Assembly: GCA_009377495.1 (NCBI GenBank)
Contig: WHTZ01000009.1
Coordinates: 56,907 to 120,906 of the forward strand
From: Luteitalea sp.
GTDB taxonomy: Bacteria; Acidobacteriota; Vicinamibacteria; Vicinamibacterales; Vicinamibacteraceae
DNA: 64,000 bases
Direction: 5' to 3'
Shown: in pieces, positions 36,851 through 45,110 of the stretch
Layout of the letters: every line of letters starts with the position of its first letter
Numbering within the stretch: position 1 is the first letter of the stretch
Translations under genes and position numbers: made by a program
The notes under the pieces: model-generated
What the model was told of the DNA's origin: nothing
The model's input: only the letters and a program-made list of their open reading frames with translations
Database searches by the model: none

Positions 36851-37660
36851 GTGAAAAAGGGGACAGGCCCCTTTTTCACTGCATCCAGTCTGAAAAAGGG
36901 GCCTGTCCCCTTTTTCGCTCGACGCGCAATCGACGGCCTGCTTGCGGTGCTCCTCGCACCGCGCTGTGCGTCGTGTGAGGAGCTCCTGGACTCCCCTACC
37001 TCCGGCGTCGTGTGTCCCCGGTGCTGGTCCGCGCTGGTCGTCTTCACGCCGCCAGTCTGCGAGCGCTGCGGGCTGCCGGTGCTTCGCACGGGTTCGTGCG
37101 GTCCCTGTCGGGCGCGCGCGTTCGCCGCAGAGATCACGCGCCTGCGTGCGGTCGGCCCGTACGACGGTACGCTCCGTCGATTGCTGCACGCCCTCAAGTA
37201 CGACGGCCGGCGGACGCTCGCGAAGCGACTCGGCATATTGCTCGAAGCGCACGCCCACGACGTCCTCGATGGCGCCCACCTTCTCGTGCCGGTGCCATTG
37301 CACGTGTCGCGGCGTCGTGAGCGCGGCTTCAATCAAGCCACGGATCTGGCGTCGGCACTCGACCTACCACGCGTGGACGCGCTCGCACGGGTCGCTACGA
37401 CTCGTTCGCAGACGGGCCTCTCCAGGGACCAGCGCGTGCGCAACGTGCGCCACGCCTTTGCCGTGAGAACACGGGCGCTCACGTCGGCCGCGCTATGCGA
37501 CCGTGTCGTGGTTCTCGTGGACGATGTTTGTACAACGGGTGCGACGCTGGAGGCATGCGCGCGCGTGCTGGCACGGGCCGGAGCGCGGGAGGTTCGAGCC
37601 GTAACGGTGGCGCGCGCGCTGTTGCACCACCCACAGATGGACACAGATACGCACAGATGA
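36851..37660 (+). CDS. comF: ComF-family phosphoribosyltransferase-like protein
   Basis: 269 residues if started at GTG 36851; starts at 36938 or 36947 would skip the repeat-encoded part. The core has the N-terminal zinc cysteines (CASC, CPRC, CERCG, CGPC), YDGTLRRLLHALKYDGRR, LVPVPLHVSRRRERGFNQA and the PRPP-binding VVVLVDDVCTTGAT. ComF acts in DNA uptake for competence, consistent with dprA nearby. The first ~25 codons read through a palindromic repeat (KKGTGPFF, KKGPVPFF), so the true start is uncertain. The last residues come from a CACAGATGGACACAGAT-type repeat. Confidence 0.85.
   Translation: MKKGTGPFFTASSLKKGPVPFFARRAIDGLLAVLLAPRCASCEELLDSPTSGVVCPRCWSALVVFTPPVCERCGLPVLRTGSCGPCRARAFAAEITRLRAVGPYDGTLRRLLHALKYDGRRTLAKRLGILLEAHAHDVLDGAHLLVPVPLHVSRRRERGFNQATDLASALDLPRVDALARVATTRSQTGLSRDQRVRNVRHAFAVRTRALTSAALCDRVVVLVDDVCTTGATLEACARVLARAGAREVRAVTVARALLHHPQMDTDTHR
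36853..36916. repeat. Long palindrome (26-bp perfect arms) at the rsfS-comF junction
   Basis: Arms 36853-36878 and 36891-36916 are perfect reverse complements with a 12-nt loop. Each arm is also a small hairpin (AAAAAGGGG...CCCCTTTTT) with a T-run, so it can terminate on both strands. The AAAAAGGGGACAGGCCCC motif is widespread in acidobacterial and deltaproteobacterial genomes, where I believe it is a REP-like element; that link is from memory. Confidence 0.85.
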
Positions 37661-37680
37661 CAACGGACGCGGATGTACGT

Positions 37681-38664
37681 CTACCGCCGCTCGACGCCGA
37701 ACGGAGACGCGTTCTCGATGCTCGGTCCTCGCCCCTCGTTGATCGTTGGCCAGCCACGTCCATCCCACACCACTTCGTCGAGCAACGCTTGACGACCTTT
37801 CTGAAAATCGTTCCGTGCGTAGGCGTGATAGAGGAGAAAGGTACGCCCTCCCTCATCAGACACAATAGAGCCATGCCCAGGACAGCGCCACACGTCGTTT
37901 GCCGGCAGAATGGGATTGGCGGCGTTGCGCTCCCAGGGTCCGAGCAGCTTCCGTGATCGCGCAACACCGAGCCGGTAATCGCATCGCTCGCCGCAACAGC
38001 CGCGCGCCGAATAAAAGAGATAGAACCACTCGTCGCGACGGAGTATGTACGGGCCCTCGACGAGGTGCCCCTCCCACAGCGCTTCGTTGCGTAAAATCTC
38101 TATCGGCGTCCCCTCGAGTCGCGTGGCATCCGGCGAGAGCGGCTGCGCCCACAGCGGAGTCGGCTTCTTCTGGCTGTTGCCGTCCTCCTTCCAGATGAGA
38201 TACCGCCTGCCTCGTTCGTCCGTTGCCGGTGCGGCGTCGATCGATCCCAGCTCTTGGCAGACGAGCGGCCCGTGATCGGTGTACGGCCCGGCGGGCTCTG
38301 GCGCCGTCGCCACCGCCACGCAAAGAGGGCCCTTCTGGTTCCGTGCCGTGTAGTAAATGAAGTAGCGGCCGCCGTGCTCGGCGATCTCCGGCGCCCAGTA
38401 GCTGCCCGACGTCCACGCGGGCGGCGTCTCGAACACGTAGCCAACGCGCGTCCAGTTGACCAGATCGCGCGATGAGTACAGCGGGAAGGTCGGCACCCGC
38501 TTGCCCGACGTGTGCGTCAACCAATACGTGTCTGTGACACGAATGACCGACGGGTCTGGATGATCGCCGGGAATGACGGGGTTACGATAGGCTGGCCCCT
38601 CCGGCGCTCCCCGACCGGCGGCCATCGTCGCGAGGACGATGAAGGAGACGGATGCGAGTCGCAT
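37681..38664 (-). CDS. Glycoside hydrolase family 43 protein, secreted
   Basis: 327 residues with a signal peptide (RLASVSFIVLATMAAGRGA). The five-bladed propeller motifs are GDHPDPSVI (catalytic base Asp), SIDAAPATDERGRRYLIWKE (pKa-tuning Asp) and HLVEGPYILRR (catalytic acid Glu). Likely an arabinosidase or xylosidase acting on plant or algal glycans. Its start codon is 25 nt from that of the divergent sulfatase, suggesting shared control and a joint role in sulfated or branched glycan use. Confidence 0.88.
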   Translation of the reverse strand: MRLASVSFIVLATMAAGRGAPEGPAYRNPVIPGDHPDPSVIRVTDTYWLTHTSGKRVPTFPLYSSRDLVNWTRVGYVFETPPAWTSGSYWAPEIAEHGGRYFIYYTARNQKGPLCVAVATAPEPAGPYTDHGPLVCQELGSIDAAPATDERGRRYLIWKEDGNSQKKPTPLWAQPLSPDATRLEGTPIEILRNEALWEGHLVEGPYILRRDEWFYLFYSARGCCGERCDYRLGVARSRKLLGPWERNAANPILPANDVWRCPGHGSIVSDEGGRTFLLYHAYARNDFQKGRQALLDEVVWDGRGWPTINEGRGPSIENASPFGVERR

Positions 38665-38689
38665 GGCTGTATGCTACCCTCACCGGACG

Positions 38690-40561
38690 ATGACCCGCAT
38701 CACGATCGCTCGTCTGATGGCGGCCGCCTGTCTCTACGTGGCGATTGCCGCTCCGCCCGCCCTCGCGCAGCAAGCGGCCCGCCCCAATATCCTGTGGATT
38801 ACAAGCGAGGACAACGGTCCGAATCTCGGTGCGTACGGCGACACGTACGCCACCACGCCGAATCTCGACCGGCTCGCCTCACGTGGGCTGCGCTATTTGA
38901 ACGCCTGGTCGACCGCGCCTGTCTGCGCGCCGGCGCGTACCGCGATTATCACGGGGATGTATCCCTCCTCCACCGGATCCGAGCACATGCGTAGCATGGT
39001 GCGCTTGCCGGCGTCGATGCGCATGTTTCCCGAGCTCCTGCGCCAGGCCGGCTACTACACGTCGAACAACGTGAAGGAGGATTACAACATCGAGAAGACC
39101 GGCACGGTCTGGGACGACTCGTCGAAGACCGCGCATTGGCGTAACCGGCCGCAGGGCAAGCCGTTCTTTGCGGTGTTCAACATCACCCTCACGCACGAGA
39201 GCCAAATCCGCAGCCGTCCGCACACGTGGGTACATGATCCCGCCAAGGTCCCGCTGCCCGCCTATCATCCCGACACGCGTGAAGTGCGCGAGGACTGGGC
39301 GCAGTATCACGACAAGATGACAGAGATGGACCGCGTGGTTGGTGAGCGCCTGGCGGAGCTGGACGCTGACGGCCTGGCCGACAACACCATCGTCATCTAC
39401 TTCGGCGATCACGGTGCAGGATTGCCGCGCCTGAAGCGGTGGCCGTACAACTCGGGGCTGCGCGTCCCGCTGCTCGTCTACGTGCCGCGGCCGTTCCGGC
39501 ACCTCGCGCCAGACGACTACGAGCCGGGCGACGCAAGCTCTCGCCTCGTGGCGTTCGTCGATCTCGCGCCGACGATGCTGAGCGTCGCGGGCGTGGAACC
39601 GCCTAACTGGATGCAAGGGCACGCCTTTCTCGGATCGTTCGCCACGTCGGCTCCAGCGTTCGCGTTCGGCGTGCGCGGCCGCATGGACGAGCGGTACGAT
39701 ATGGTCCGCTCCGTCCGCGACCAGCGCTACGTCTACATCCGCAACTACCTGCCGCACCGCGTCTACGGCCAGTATCTCTCTTACATGTTCGAGACACCGA
39801 CAACGCAGATTTGGAAGCGGTTGTATGACGAGGGGAAGCTCGAACCACCGCGGACCTTCTTCTGGGAGACGAAGCCGGTCGAGGAGCTGTACGACTTGGA
39901 GTCCGATCCGGACGAGGTGCGCAACCTCGCGACGTCGGCACGTCACCGCGCCGTGCTCGAGCGATTGCGGCGCGCGCTGGACGAGCACGCCGCTGAGGTT
40001 CGCGACGTCGGCTTTCTGCCGGAGTACGAGATGCATCGCCGCGCGGCGTCCAGTACGCCGTATGAGATGGGCCACGACCCACGCCGCTACGATCTGGATC
40101 GCGTGAGGACGATGGCGATGCAGGCGTCCGATGCGGGCGTGCCGCTCGACACGATCCGGCGAGGGCTGGCGGATGCCGATCCGGCGGTGCGGTACTGGGC
40201 CGTCACGGGTATGCTCATCCGCGAGGCGGCCGCGGTCTCAGCCGCGTCCGACGACCTGACGCAGCTGCTCGACGACGAGGCGCCCGGTCCGCGAATCGTG
40301 GCCGCCGAAGCACTGGCGCGCTACGGAAGCGAGCCATCGCGACGCCGCGCGATTGACATGCTCGTCGAGACCGCTGACGTCACACAATCTGGGTTCTATG
40401 AAAGTGTGCTCGCTTTGAACGCGCTGTGCCACGTGGAGACATTGCCGCAGGACGTCAAGGCCACCATCCGAAAGATCCCCACCGAGCATCCATCGATTCA
40501 CGAGCGTGAGAATTTCTATCTGCAGCGTCTCGTCGAGGCAATTGTCACGGGGAAGGGGTAA
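38690..40561 (+). CDS. Type I sulfatase (formylglycine) with C-terminal HEAT-like region
   Basis: 623 residues. Signal peptide (MAAACLYVAIAAPPALA), N-terminal metal site (NILWITSEDNGPNLGAYG) and the sulfatase motif CAPAR with Cys79 as the predicted formylglycine. IVIYFGDHGAG gives further active-site residues. Beyond about residue 490 there are HEAT-like helical repeats (ADPAVRYWAVTGML, PGPRIVAAEALARYG). It should remove sulfate esters from a carbohydrate outside the cytoplasm. It needs a formylglycine-generating or anSME enzyme, which is not in this window. Confidence 0.92.
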   Translation: MTRITIARLMAAACLYVAIAAPPALAQQAARPNILWITSEDNGPNLGAYGDTYATTPNLDRLASRGLRYLNAWSTAPVCAPARTAIITGMYPSSTGSEHMRSMVRLPASMRMFPELLRQAGYYTSNNVKEDYNIEKTGTVWDDSSKTAHWRNRPQGKPFFAVFNITLTHESQIRSRPHTWVHDPAKVPLPAYHPDTREVREDWAQYHDKMTEMDRVVGERLAELDADGLADNTIVIYFGDHGAGLPRLKRWPYNSGLRVPLLVYVPRPFRHLAPDDYEPGDASSRLVAFVDLAPTMLSVAGVEPPNWMQGHAFLGSFATSAPAFAFGVRGRMDERYDMVRSVRDQRYVYIRNYLPHRVYGQYLSYMFETPTTQIWKRLYDEGKLEPPRTFFWETKPVEELYDLESDPDEVRNLATSARHRAVLERLRRALDEHAAEVRDVGFLPEYEMHRRAASSTPYEMGHDPRRYDLDRVRTMAMQASDAGVPLDTIRRGLADADPAVRYWAVTGMLIREAAAVSAASDDLTQLLDDEAPGPRIVAAEALARYGSEPSRRRAIDMLVETADVTQSGFYESVLALNALCHVETLPQDVKATIRKIPTEHPSIHERENFYLQRLVEAIVTGKG

Positions 40562-40599
40562 AGGGTAAAGGGGTAAAGGGCCTCTACTCCTTTACCCTT
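40561..40599. terminator. Bidirectional hairpin between sulfatase and tmk
   Basis: AAGGGTAAAGG and CCTTTACCCTT form a perfect 11-bp stem around a 17-nt loop, spanning the stop codons of the two convergent genes. Confidence 0.6.
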
Positions 40600-41165
40600 G
40601 CGCGAAGCGCGCCTCGAATCGCCATCGCCACCTCGTCTTTCCCCTGCGAGGCGTCGACAGTGACCCACTTCCCCTCTCGAGCTTGGCGGAGATAGCTGTC
40701 GCGTACCCGCGCCAGCAAGGGAAGGTCCTGTTCGAAACGGTCTCGTCCACGTTGCTTGCGAGCGGCGGCGACCGATGGGGGGATGTCGAGCAACACCGTC
40801 AGGTCGGGCTGGGGAAGAAAATGCTGGATATCGCGCAGCCACGCGGGATCGAGCTCCTGTGCTTCCCCGTATGCGACAGACGAGGAGGCGTAGCGATCAC
40901 ACAGCACGTAGGCGCCCTCGGTCAACCAGGTCTCGATCTCGGATCGGAGCTCGCCACGATTGGCGACGAAGAGGAGCTGCAGGACATCCGGCGGAAAGCT
41001 GCGCGCGCCTTCCAGCGCCGCGCGGATCTCGCTACCAATCGGCGTGTTGTAGACCGGAAACTCCAGGGTCTCGACCCGGTGGTGTCGCGCACGCAGGTGG
41101 CGCGCAAGCCGTCCCACCTGCGTTTGCTTGCCGCTTTGATCGAGGCCCTCGAAGGCAATCAGCAT
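40584..41165 (-). CDS. tmk: Thymidylate kinase
   Basis: 193 residues from ATG 41165, one base after the lysA stop. The P-loop reads EGLDQSGKQTQ, so the usual Ser/Thr after Lys is Gln, as Arg is in some mycobacterial enzymes. The DR(Y/F) motif is in VLCDRYASSSVAYGEAQ, and the lid region in RKQRGRDRFEQD. Makes dTDP from dTMP. Cotranscribed with lysA. Confidence 0.92.
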   Translation of the reverse strand: MLIAFEGLDQSGKQTQVGRLARHLRARHHRVETLEFPVYNTPIGSEIRAALEGARSFPPDVLQLLFVANRGELRSEIETWLTEGAYVLCDRYASSSVAYGEAQELDPAWLRDIQHFLPQPDLTVLLDIPPSVAAARKQRGRDRFEQDLPLLARVRDSYLRQAREGKWVTVDASQGKDEVAMAIRGALRARVKE

Positions 41166-41166
41166 T

Positions 41167-42450
41167 TCATAGTTCACCGGCAAGCATGTCATCGATCGTT
41201 TGGCGGCGGCGAATCGTGCGCCACCGGCCGTCCTGGACGAGCACCTCTGCCGGCAGGGGCCGCCGATTGTAGTTCGATGCCATGGCCGAGCCATACGCAC
41301 CCGCATCGAGAATGGCGAGCAGATCGTCAACGCGCGGCAACGGCAGCTCGCGCGCCAAGCCCAGAATGTCGCTGCTCTCGCACACGGGTCCGACGATGTC
41401 GCACCTGGCGGCGGGTGCGTGGCGGCGCGTGACGGGGACAATGCGGTGAAAGGCGCCATACAGCGCGGGACGCAGGAGCTCGGTCATGCCTGCATCGAGG
41501 ACGACGAAGTGGCCGGCCTGGTGCGGCTTCACGTCCACCACGCGTGCAACCAGCGCGCCGGCCGGGCCTACGATGGTGCGCCCCGGCTCGACGATGAGCG
41601 AAAGACCCGTGTCGCGCGCCGCCGCCCCGAGGATGGCCGCATAGGCCTGCGGATCCGGTCCTGGCGTTCCGTCGTACGAAATGCCGAGCCCTCCACCGAG
41701 GTCCAGATGATCGAGCGGCACACCTTCAGCCTTGAGGGCGCGTGCCACACCCACGATCGCGGCAGCCGCGCGCATGATGGGCTCGAGGCTCATCATCTGC
41801 GAGCCGAGGTGCACGTGTAGTCCCGCCACGTGCAAGCCGGCACGCGCATGCATGGCACGTACGAGAGCAGGCGCATCCTCGAGCGGCACACCGAACTTGT
41901 TGTGCCGCTGGCCGGTCGAGATGTGAGGGTGCGTCTCGGCATCGACGTCGGGATTGACGCGTAACGCAACGCGCGCCCTGCGGTCCTGCGCACGGGCGAT
42001 CGCGTCGATGCGCTCGAGCTCACCCGCGGACTCGGCATTGATGGCGTACACGCCGAGGGTGACCGCGCGCTCGAGCTCGGCCCGCGCCTTTCCGACGCCG
42101 GTGAACAGAATCTCGCCCGGCGCGAAACCGGCCCGGAGCGCCACCTCGATCTCGCCCACCGAGTTGGCGTCAGCCCGCGCGCCGAGGGTGCGCATCATCG
42201 TGACGAGCGCGAGCGTGGAGTTCGCCTTGAGCGCATAGTGGAGGGCGTGCGGGGTCCCAGCCAGGGCAGCGGTGAGCGTGCGCAAGCGGATGGCGATGGT
42301 CGCCGCGCTGTAGAGGTAAGTGGGGGTCCCAACCTCGCGCACGATGTCGGCGATCAGCACATCGTCGCAGTGGAGGGCGTCCCGGTCGTATGCAAAACCG
42401 ACGGCGGTTCGCGGTGCGGCCGTGTGGGGTGATGTCGCTGCCTCAGCCAT
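41167..42450 (-). CDS. lysA: Diaminopimelate decarboxylase
   Basis: 427 residues of the fold III PLP decarboxylase family. Lys75 in HYALKANS is the Schiff-base lysine. HVHLGSQ, DLGGGLGISYDG and VEPGRTIVGPAG are PLP and phosphate-binding motifs, and CESSDILG and DAGAYGSAMASNYN complete the active site. Last step of lysine synthesis. Confidence 0.95.
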   Translation of the reverse strand: MAEAATSPHTAAPRTAVGFAYDRDALHCDDVLIADIVREVGTPTYLYSAATIAIRLRTLTAALAGTPHALHYALKANSTLALVTMMRTLGARADANSVGEIEVALRAGFAPGEILFTGVGKARAELERAVTLGVYAINAESAGELERIDAIARAQDRRARVALRVNPDVDAETHPHISTGQRHNKFGVPLEDAPALVRAMHARAGLHVAGLHVHLGSQMMSLEPIMRAAAAIVGVARALKAEGVPLDHLDLGGGLGISYDGTPGPDPQAYAAILGAAARDTGLSLIVEPGRTIVGPAGALVARVVDVKPHQAGHFVVLDAGMTELLRPALYGAFHRIVPVTRRHAPAARCDIVGPVCESSDILGLARELPLPRVDDLLAILDAGAYGSAMASNYNRRPLPAEVLVQDGRWRTIRRRQTIDDMLAGEL

Positions 42451-42650
42451 GCTGCTCAGATCTTATCAGCGTGTGCCGGGTGCCGGGTGCTTGGCACCTC
42501 AGCACCTGGCACTTCTGCACCCTGGCACGAAGCACCCTGCCCCCCTGCACCCTGCACCTGCCCAACCCGCCTCCACTGCCGCAACCCACCCGCCCAAGTC
42601 CTCTGTGATATCATCCCGCCGCCTCCCGTGCGCGCGCCGCGCCTGTGCCC

Positions 42651-43289
42651 ATGTCACCCGATCCCCAAACGTCCGAGGCAGTTGCCGTCAACGCGCTCAT
42701 CGAACGCTGCCTGCAAGGGAACCAGGTCGCGTGGGAAGCAATCGTGCGCCAGCACTGGCGCAAGGTCTTCAACGTCGCGTACAAGTTCGTGGGGAAGCAT
42801 GACGAGGCGGAGGATCTCACACAAGACATCTTTCTCAAGATCTTCCGCTCGCTGGCGACGTTCGACCGACGTGCGAACTTCCAGACCTGGCTGATCAGCG
42901 TCGCCCGCAATCTCTGCATCGATCACTACCGGAGCGTGCGTAAGGAGCGGGCGACGATCGCGCGCGAGATCGATGCGTCGACCATGCCAGCCGCGACACC
43001 GGATGCCAGTCCATACGCACGTCTCGAGCACGATGATCAGCGAGCCCTGCTCCGCCGTGCTCTCGACCGGCTGGTGCCGGCCCTGCGCTCGGCGGTGCTG
43101 CTGCGCGACATCCAAGAGTTCTCGTATCAGGAGATCGCGGAACACCTCGATCTGCCCGAAGGCACGGTAAAATCGCGCATCAACCGCGGCCGGCTCGAGC
43201 TGACGCGGCAGATCAAGCGGCTGCAGGCCGAAGCCGCCGCTCGCGCCGCGGCGGCGGCTAGCGCCCGTGAAACAGGAGCACGCGAATGA
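42651..43289 (+). CDS. RNA polymerase sigma factor, sigma-70/ECF type
   Basis: 212 residues from ATG 42651. Region 2 is EAEDLTQDIFLKIFRSLATFDRRANFQTWLISVARNLCIDHYR in outline, and region 4 is LRSAVLLRDIQEFSYQEIAEHLDLPEGTVKSRINRGR. The C-terminal tail is Ala/Arg-rich. It overlaps a STAS-domain gene by ATGA. No membrane anti-sigma gene is adjacent, so control may run through the STAS protein. Confidence 0.92.
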   Translation: MSPDPQTSEAVAVNALIERCLQGNQVAWEAIVRQHWRKVFNVAYKFVGKHDEAEDLTQDIFLKIFRSLATFDRRANFQTWLISVARNLCIDHYRSVRKERATIAREIDASTMPAATPDASPYARLEHDDQRALLRRALDRLVPALRSAVLLRDIQEFSYQEIAEHLDLPEGTVKSRINRGRLELTRQIKRLQAEAAARAAAAASARETGARE

Positions 43290-43642
43290 ACCTCACCACC
43301 GAGGATCGAGAGGGTATCAGCATTATCCGTGTCGCCGAGACGCGGATGATGTACCCGCTGCTCGCAGACTTCTCGGCCGCCGTGACCACATTAGTGGAAG
43401 ACGGTGCCCGGAAGGTCCTCATCGACCTCTCCCCGGTCGACTACATCGACAGCGCAACCATTGGCTGCTTGATGGATCTGTACCGGCAGATCACGGCTGC
43501 GGGGGGTGCGCTGCGCCTGTGTGGTGTCCAGCGGCGTGTCGAAACGATGCTGACCATGACCGGCGCCCAAAACTTCATCCCGCTCCACGCGGATGTTGCG
43601 AGCGCCGTCCAGAGCTTCGGGGGGCCGCATGCGCACAATTAA
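43286..43642 (+). CDS. STAS-domain anti-sigma factor antagonist
   Basis: 118 residues, the SpoIIAA/RsbV fold. The conserved phospho-acceptor segment is DYIDSATIGCLMDLYRQITAAGG with a candidate serine in IDSATIG. Such proteins normally bind a kinase-type anti-sigma factor in partner switching. Translationally coupled to the sigma gene upstream and overlapped by the next small gene. Confidence 0.88.
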   Translation: MNLTTEDREGISIIRVAETRMMYPLLADFSAAVTTLVEDGARKVLIDLSPVDYIDSATIGCLMDLYRQITAAGGALRLCGVQRRVETMLTMTGAQNFIPLHADVASAVQSFGGPHAHN

Positions 43643-43913
43643 GACCGGAGCGGGCGCCGAAATCGGCCTCGACGGAGACCTATTGACGATCCTCGAGACG
43701 CTGTTTCAGGAGGTGACGGTCCGCCACGAGCTCGAGCGCACCTTCGAGGACATGATGCGTGAGATTACACACCTCGTCGAGCAAATGGACCCGGCTGACC
43801 AACGTCGCTACCTGGTCGAGAGTCTGTTCTTGAACACCGTCACCTACGAAAACGAGCGCCTCGCCGCCTTCATGCGGAAGCTCCCGCAGGAGGGTGATTC
43901 GACGCGAGGGTGA
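43629..43913 (+). CDS. Small helical protein in the sigma/STAS operon, function unknown
   Basis: 94 residues from ATG 43629, overlapping the STAS gene by 14 nt. Mostly helical with coiled-coil-like stretches (LLTILETLFQEVTVRHELERTFEDMMREITHLVEQMD in outline). No recognised motif. Its place suggests a role in the same regulatory switch, for example an anti-sigma factor or a sensor of the STAS protein; this is inference. Confidence 0.65.
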   Translation: MRTIKTGAGAEIGLDGDLLTILETLFQEVTVRHELERTFEDMMREITHLVEQMDPADQRRYLVESLFLNTVTYENERLAAFMRKLPQEGDSTRG

Positions 43914-43945
43914 CAAGGTGAACGGGGTTTACTCGGCGACTGGGG

Positions 43946-44872
43946 TCACGCGTTCGCCTTGACCGTGACGGGCAGCCCGATAGCCGAGGGCTGTGCCTTG
44001 GGTGAGTCGGCCGGGCTCGCGGCAGACGCTTCAACCAAGCACCAGGCGTCACGCTCGGCGAGAATCTTCGTCGCAAACGCGGTGTGGAGCGCGTGCCCAC
44101 CCCGCTGCGCCACGACATGGCCGATGATCGGATACCCGACCAGCGCGAGGTCACCAATCACGTCGAGAATCTTGTGCCGCACGAACTCGTCCGCGAAGCG
44201 GAGCGTGTTGTTCAACACACCGGTCTCGCCGAGCACGACGGCGTTGTCGAGCGAACCCCCTAACGCGAGGCCGCGCTGCCGCAGCATCTCGACCTCCTTG
44301 AGGAAGCCGAACGTGCGGGCCGGCGCGATATCTTCGGCAAACGACTCCGCCGTCACCTGTATCGACCGCGCCTGGTGCCGGAGTAGCGGGTGATCGAAGC
44401 TGATGCTATAGCTGACACGGAAGTCGTCTGCCGGATAGAGGACAATCTGTTTGTCGCCGCGGCTGAGAGAAATCGGCCGCAACGCTTTCAGATACTTCCG
44501 AGGCGCCCCAAAGCTTTTGAGGCCGGCCTCGTGGATGAGATAGACGAACGGCGCCGCGCTGCCGTCCATGATCGGGACTTCGGGAGTGTTGAGCTCGACG
44601 CTGACGTTGTCGATGCCCTGACTCACGAGCGCCGCGAGCAGGTGCTCAACCGTGTCAACACTCCCCTCGTCCCGGGCCAGGCCCGTTGCGTAATGCATGG
44701 TCGCCACATTGGCGACCGTGGCTGGGATCTCAAGACCTCTGAGATCCGTGCGTTTGAATCGAATACCGTGATTGGCGGGCGCCGGTCGAAGGGTCAAGGT
44801 AACCCGACTACCCGAATGTAGCCCAATGCCGGCACACGGAATGGCTCGACGAACAGTCCGCTGAGGAATCAT
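43946..44872 (-). CDS. lpxC: UDP-3-O-acyl-N-acetylglucosamine deacetylase LpxC
   Basis: 308 residues. Zinc and catalytic residues: E76-H77 in TVEHLLAAL, FVRHKILDVIGDL and RGGHALH near residue 265. First committed step of lipid A synthesis, showing an LPS-bearing outer membrane. GAGGGGAG sits only 2 nt before the ATG. Convergent with the sigma/STAS operon. Confidence 0.95.
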   Translation of the reverse strand: MIPQRTVRRAIPCAGIGLHSGSRVTLTLRPAPANHGIRFKRTDLRGLEIPATVANVATMHYATGLARDEGSVDTVEHLLAALVSQGIDNVSVELNTPEVPIMDGSAAPFVYLIHEAGLKSFGAPRKYLKALRPISLSRGDKQIVLYPADDFRVSYSISFDHPLLRHQARSIQVTAESFAEDIAPARTFGFLKEVEMLRQRGLALGGSLDNAVVLGETGVLNNTLRFADEFVRHKILDVIGDLALVGYPIIGHVVAQRGGHALHTAFATKILAERDAWCLVEASAASPADSPKAQPSAIGLPVTVKANA

Positions 44873-45037
44873 CTCCCCTCGTCACAAAAAAGGACAAAAG
44901 CGGCACGCCGCAAAATATCGCCTGCCGCATAAGCAAGACAGATGCCCAACACCGCCTGATGGACCGAACCGCACACAACCTGCTGATTCTTCACACGTTT
45001 GAGCCCACATGATCCAAGAAAGCCCAACTCCGCGTCC

Positions 45038-45072
45038 AAAAGCCTGTTGCACGCGGACCACGCTCAACAGGC
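45038..45072 (-). terminator. Intrinsic terminator after uvrA
   Basis: GCCTGTTG and CAACAGGC form an 8-bp stem with a 15-nt loop followed by TTTT on the minus strand, 39 nt beyond the uvrA stop. The rest of the 238-nt gap before lpxC (44873-45110) holds nothing else I can support. Confidence 0.6.
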
Positions 45073-45110
45073 CGACGACTGTGTCGGAATTACCACAGAC
45101 TGTCGTCATC

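Noticed and set aside
42451..42640. Possible small RNA in the GC-rich gap before the sigma gene
   Set aside because: The gap is made of GGTGCC/GGCACC-type simple repeats that can form hairpins by chance. There is no promoter or terminator to support an RNA gene.
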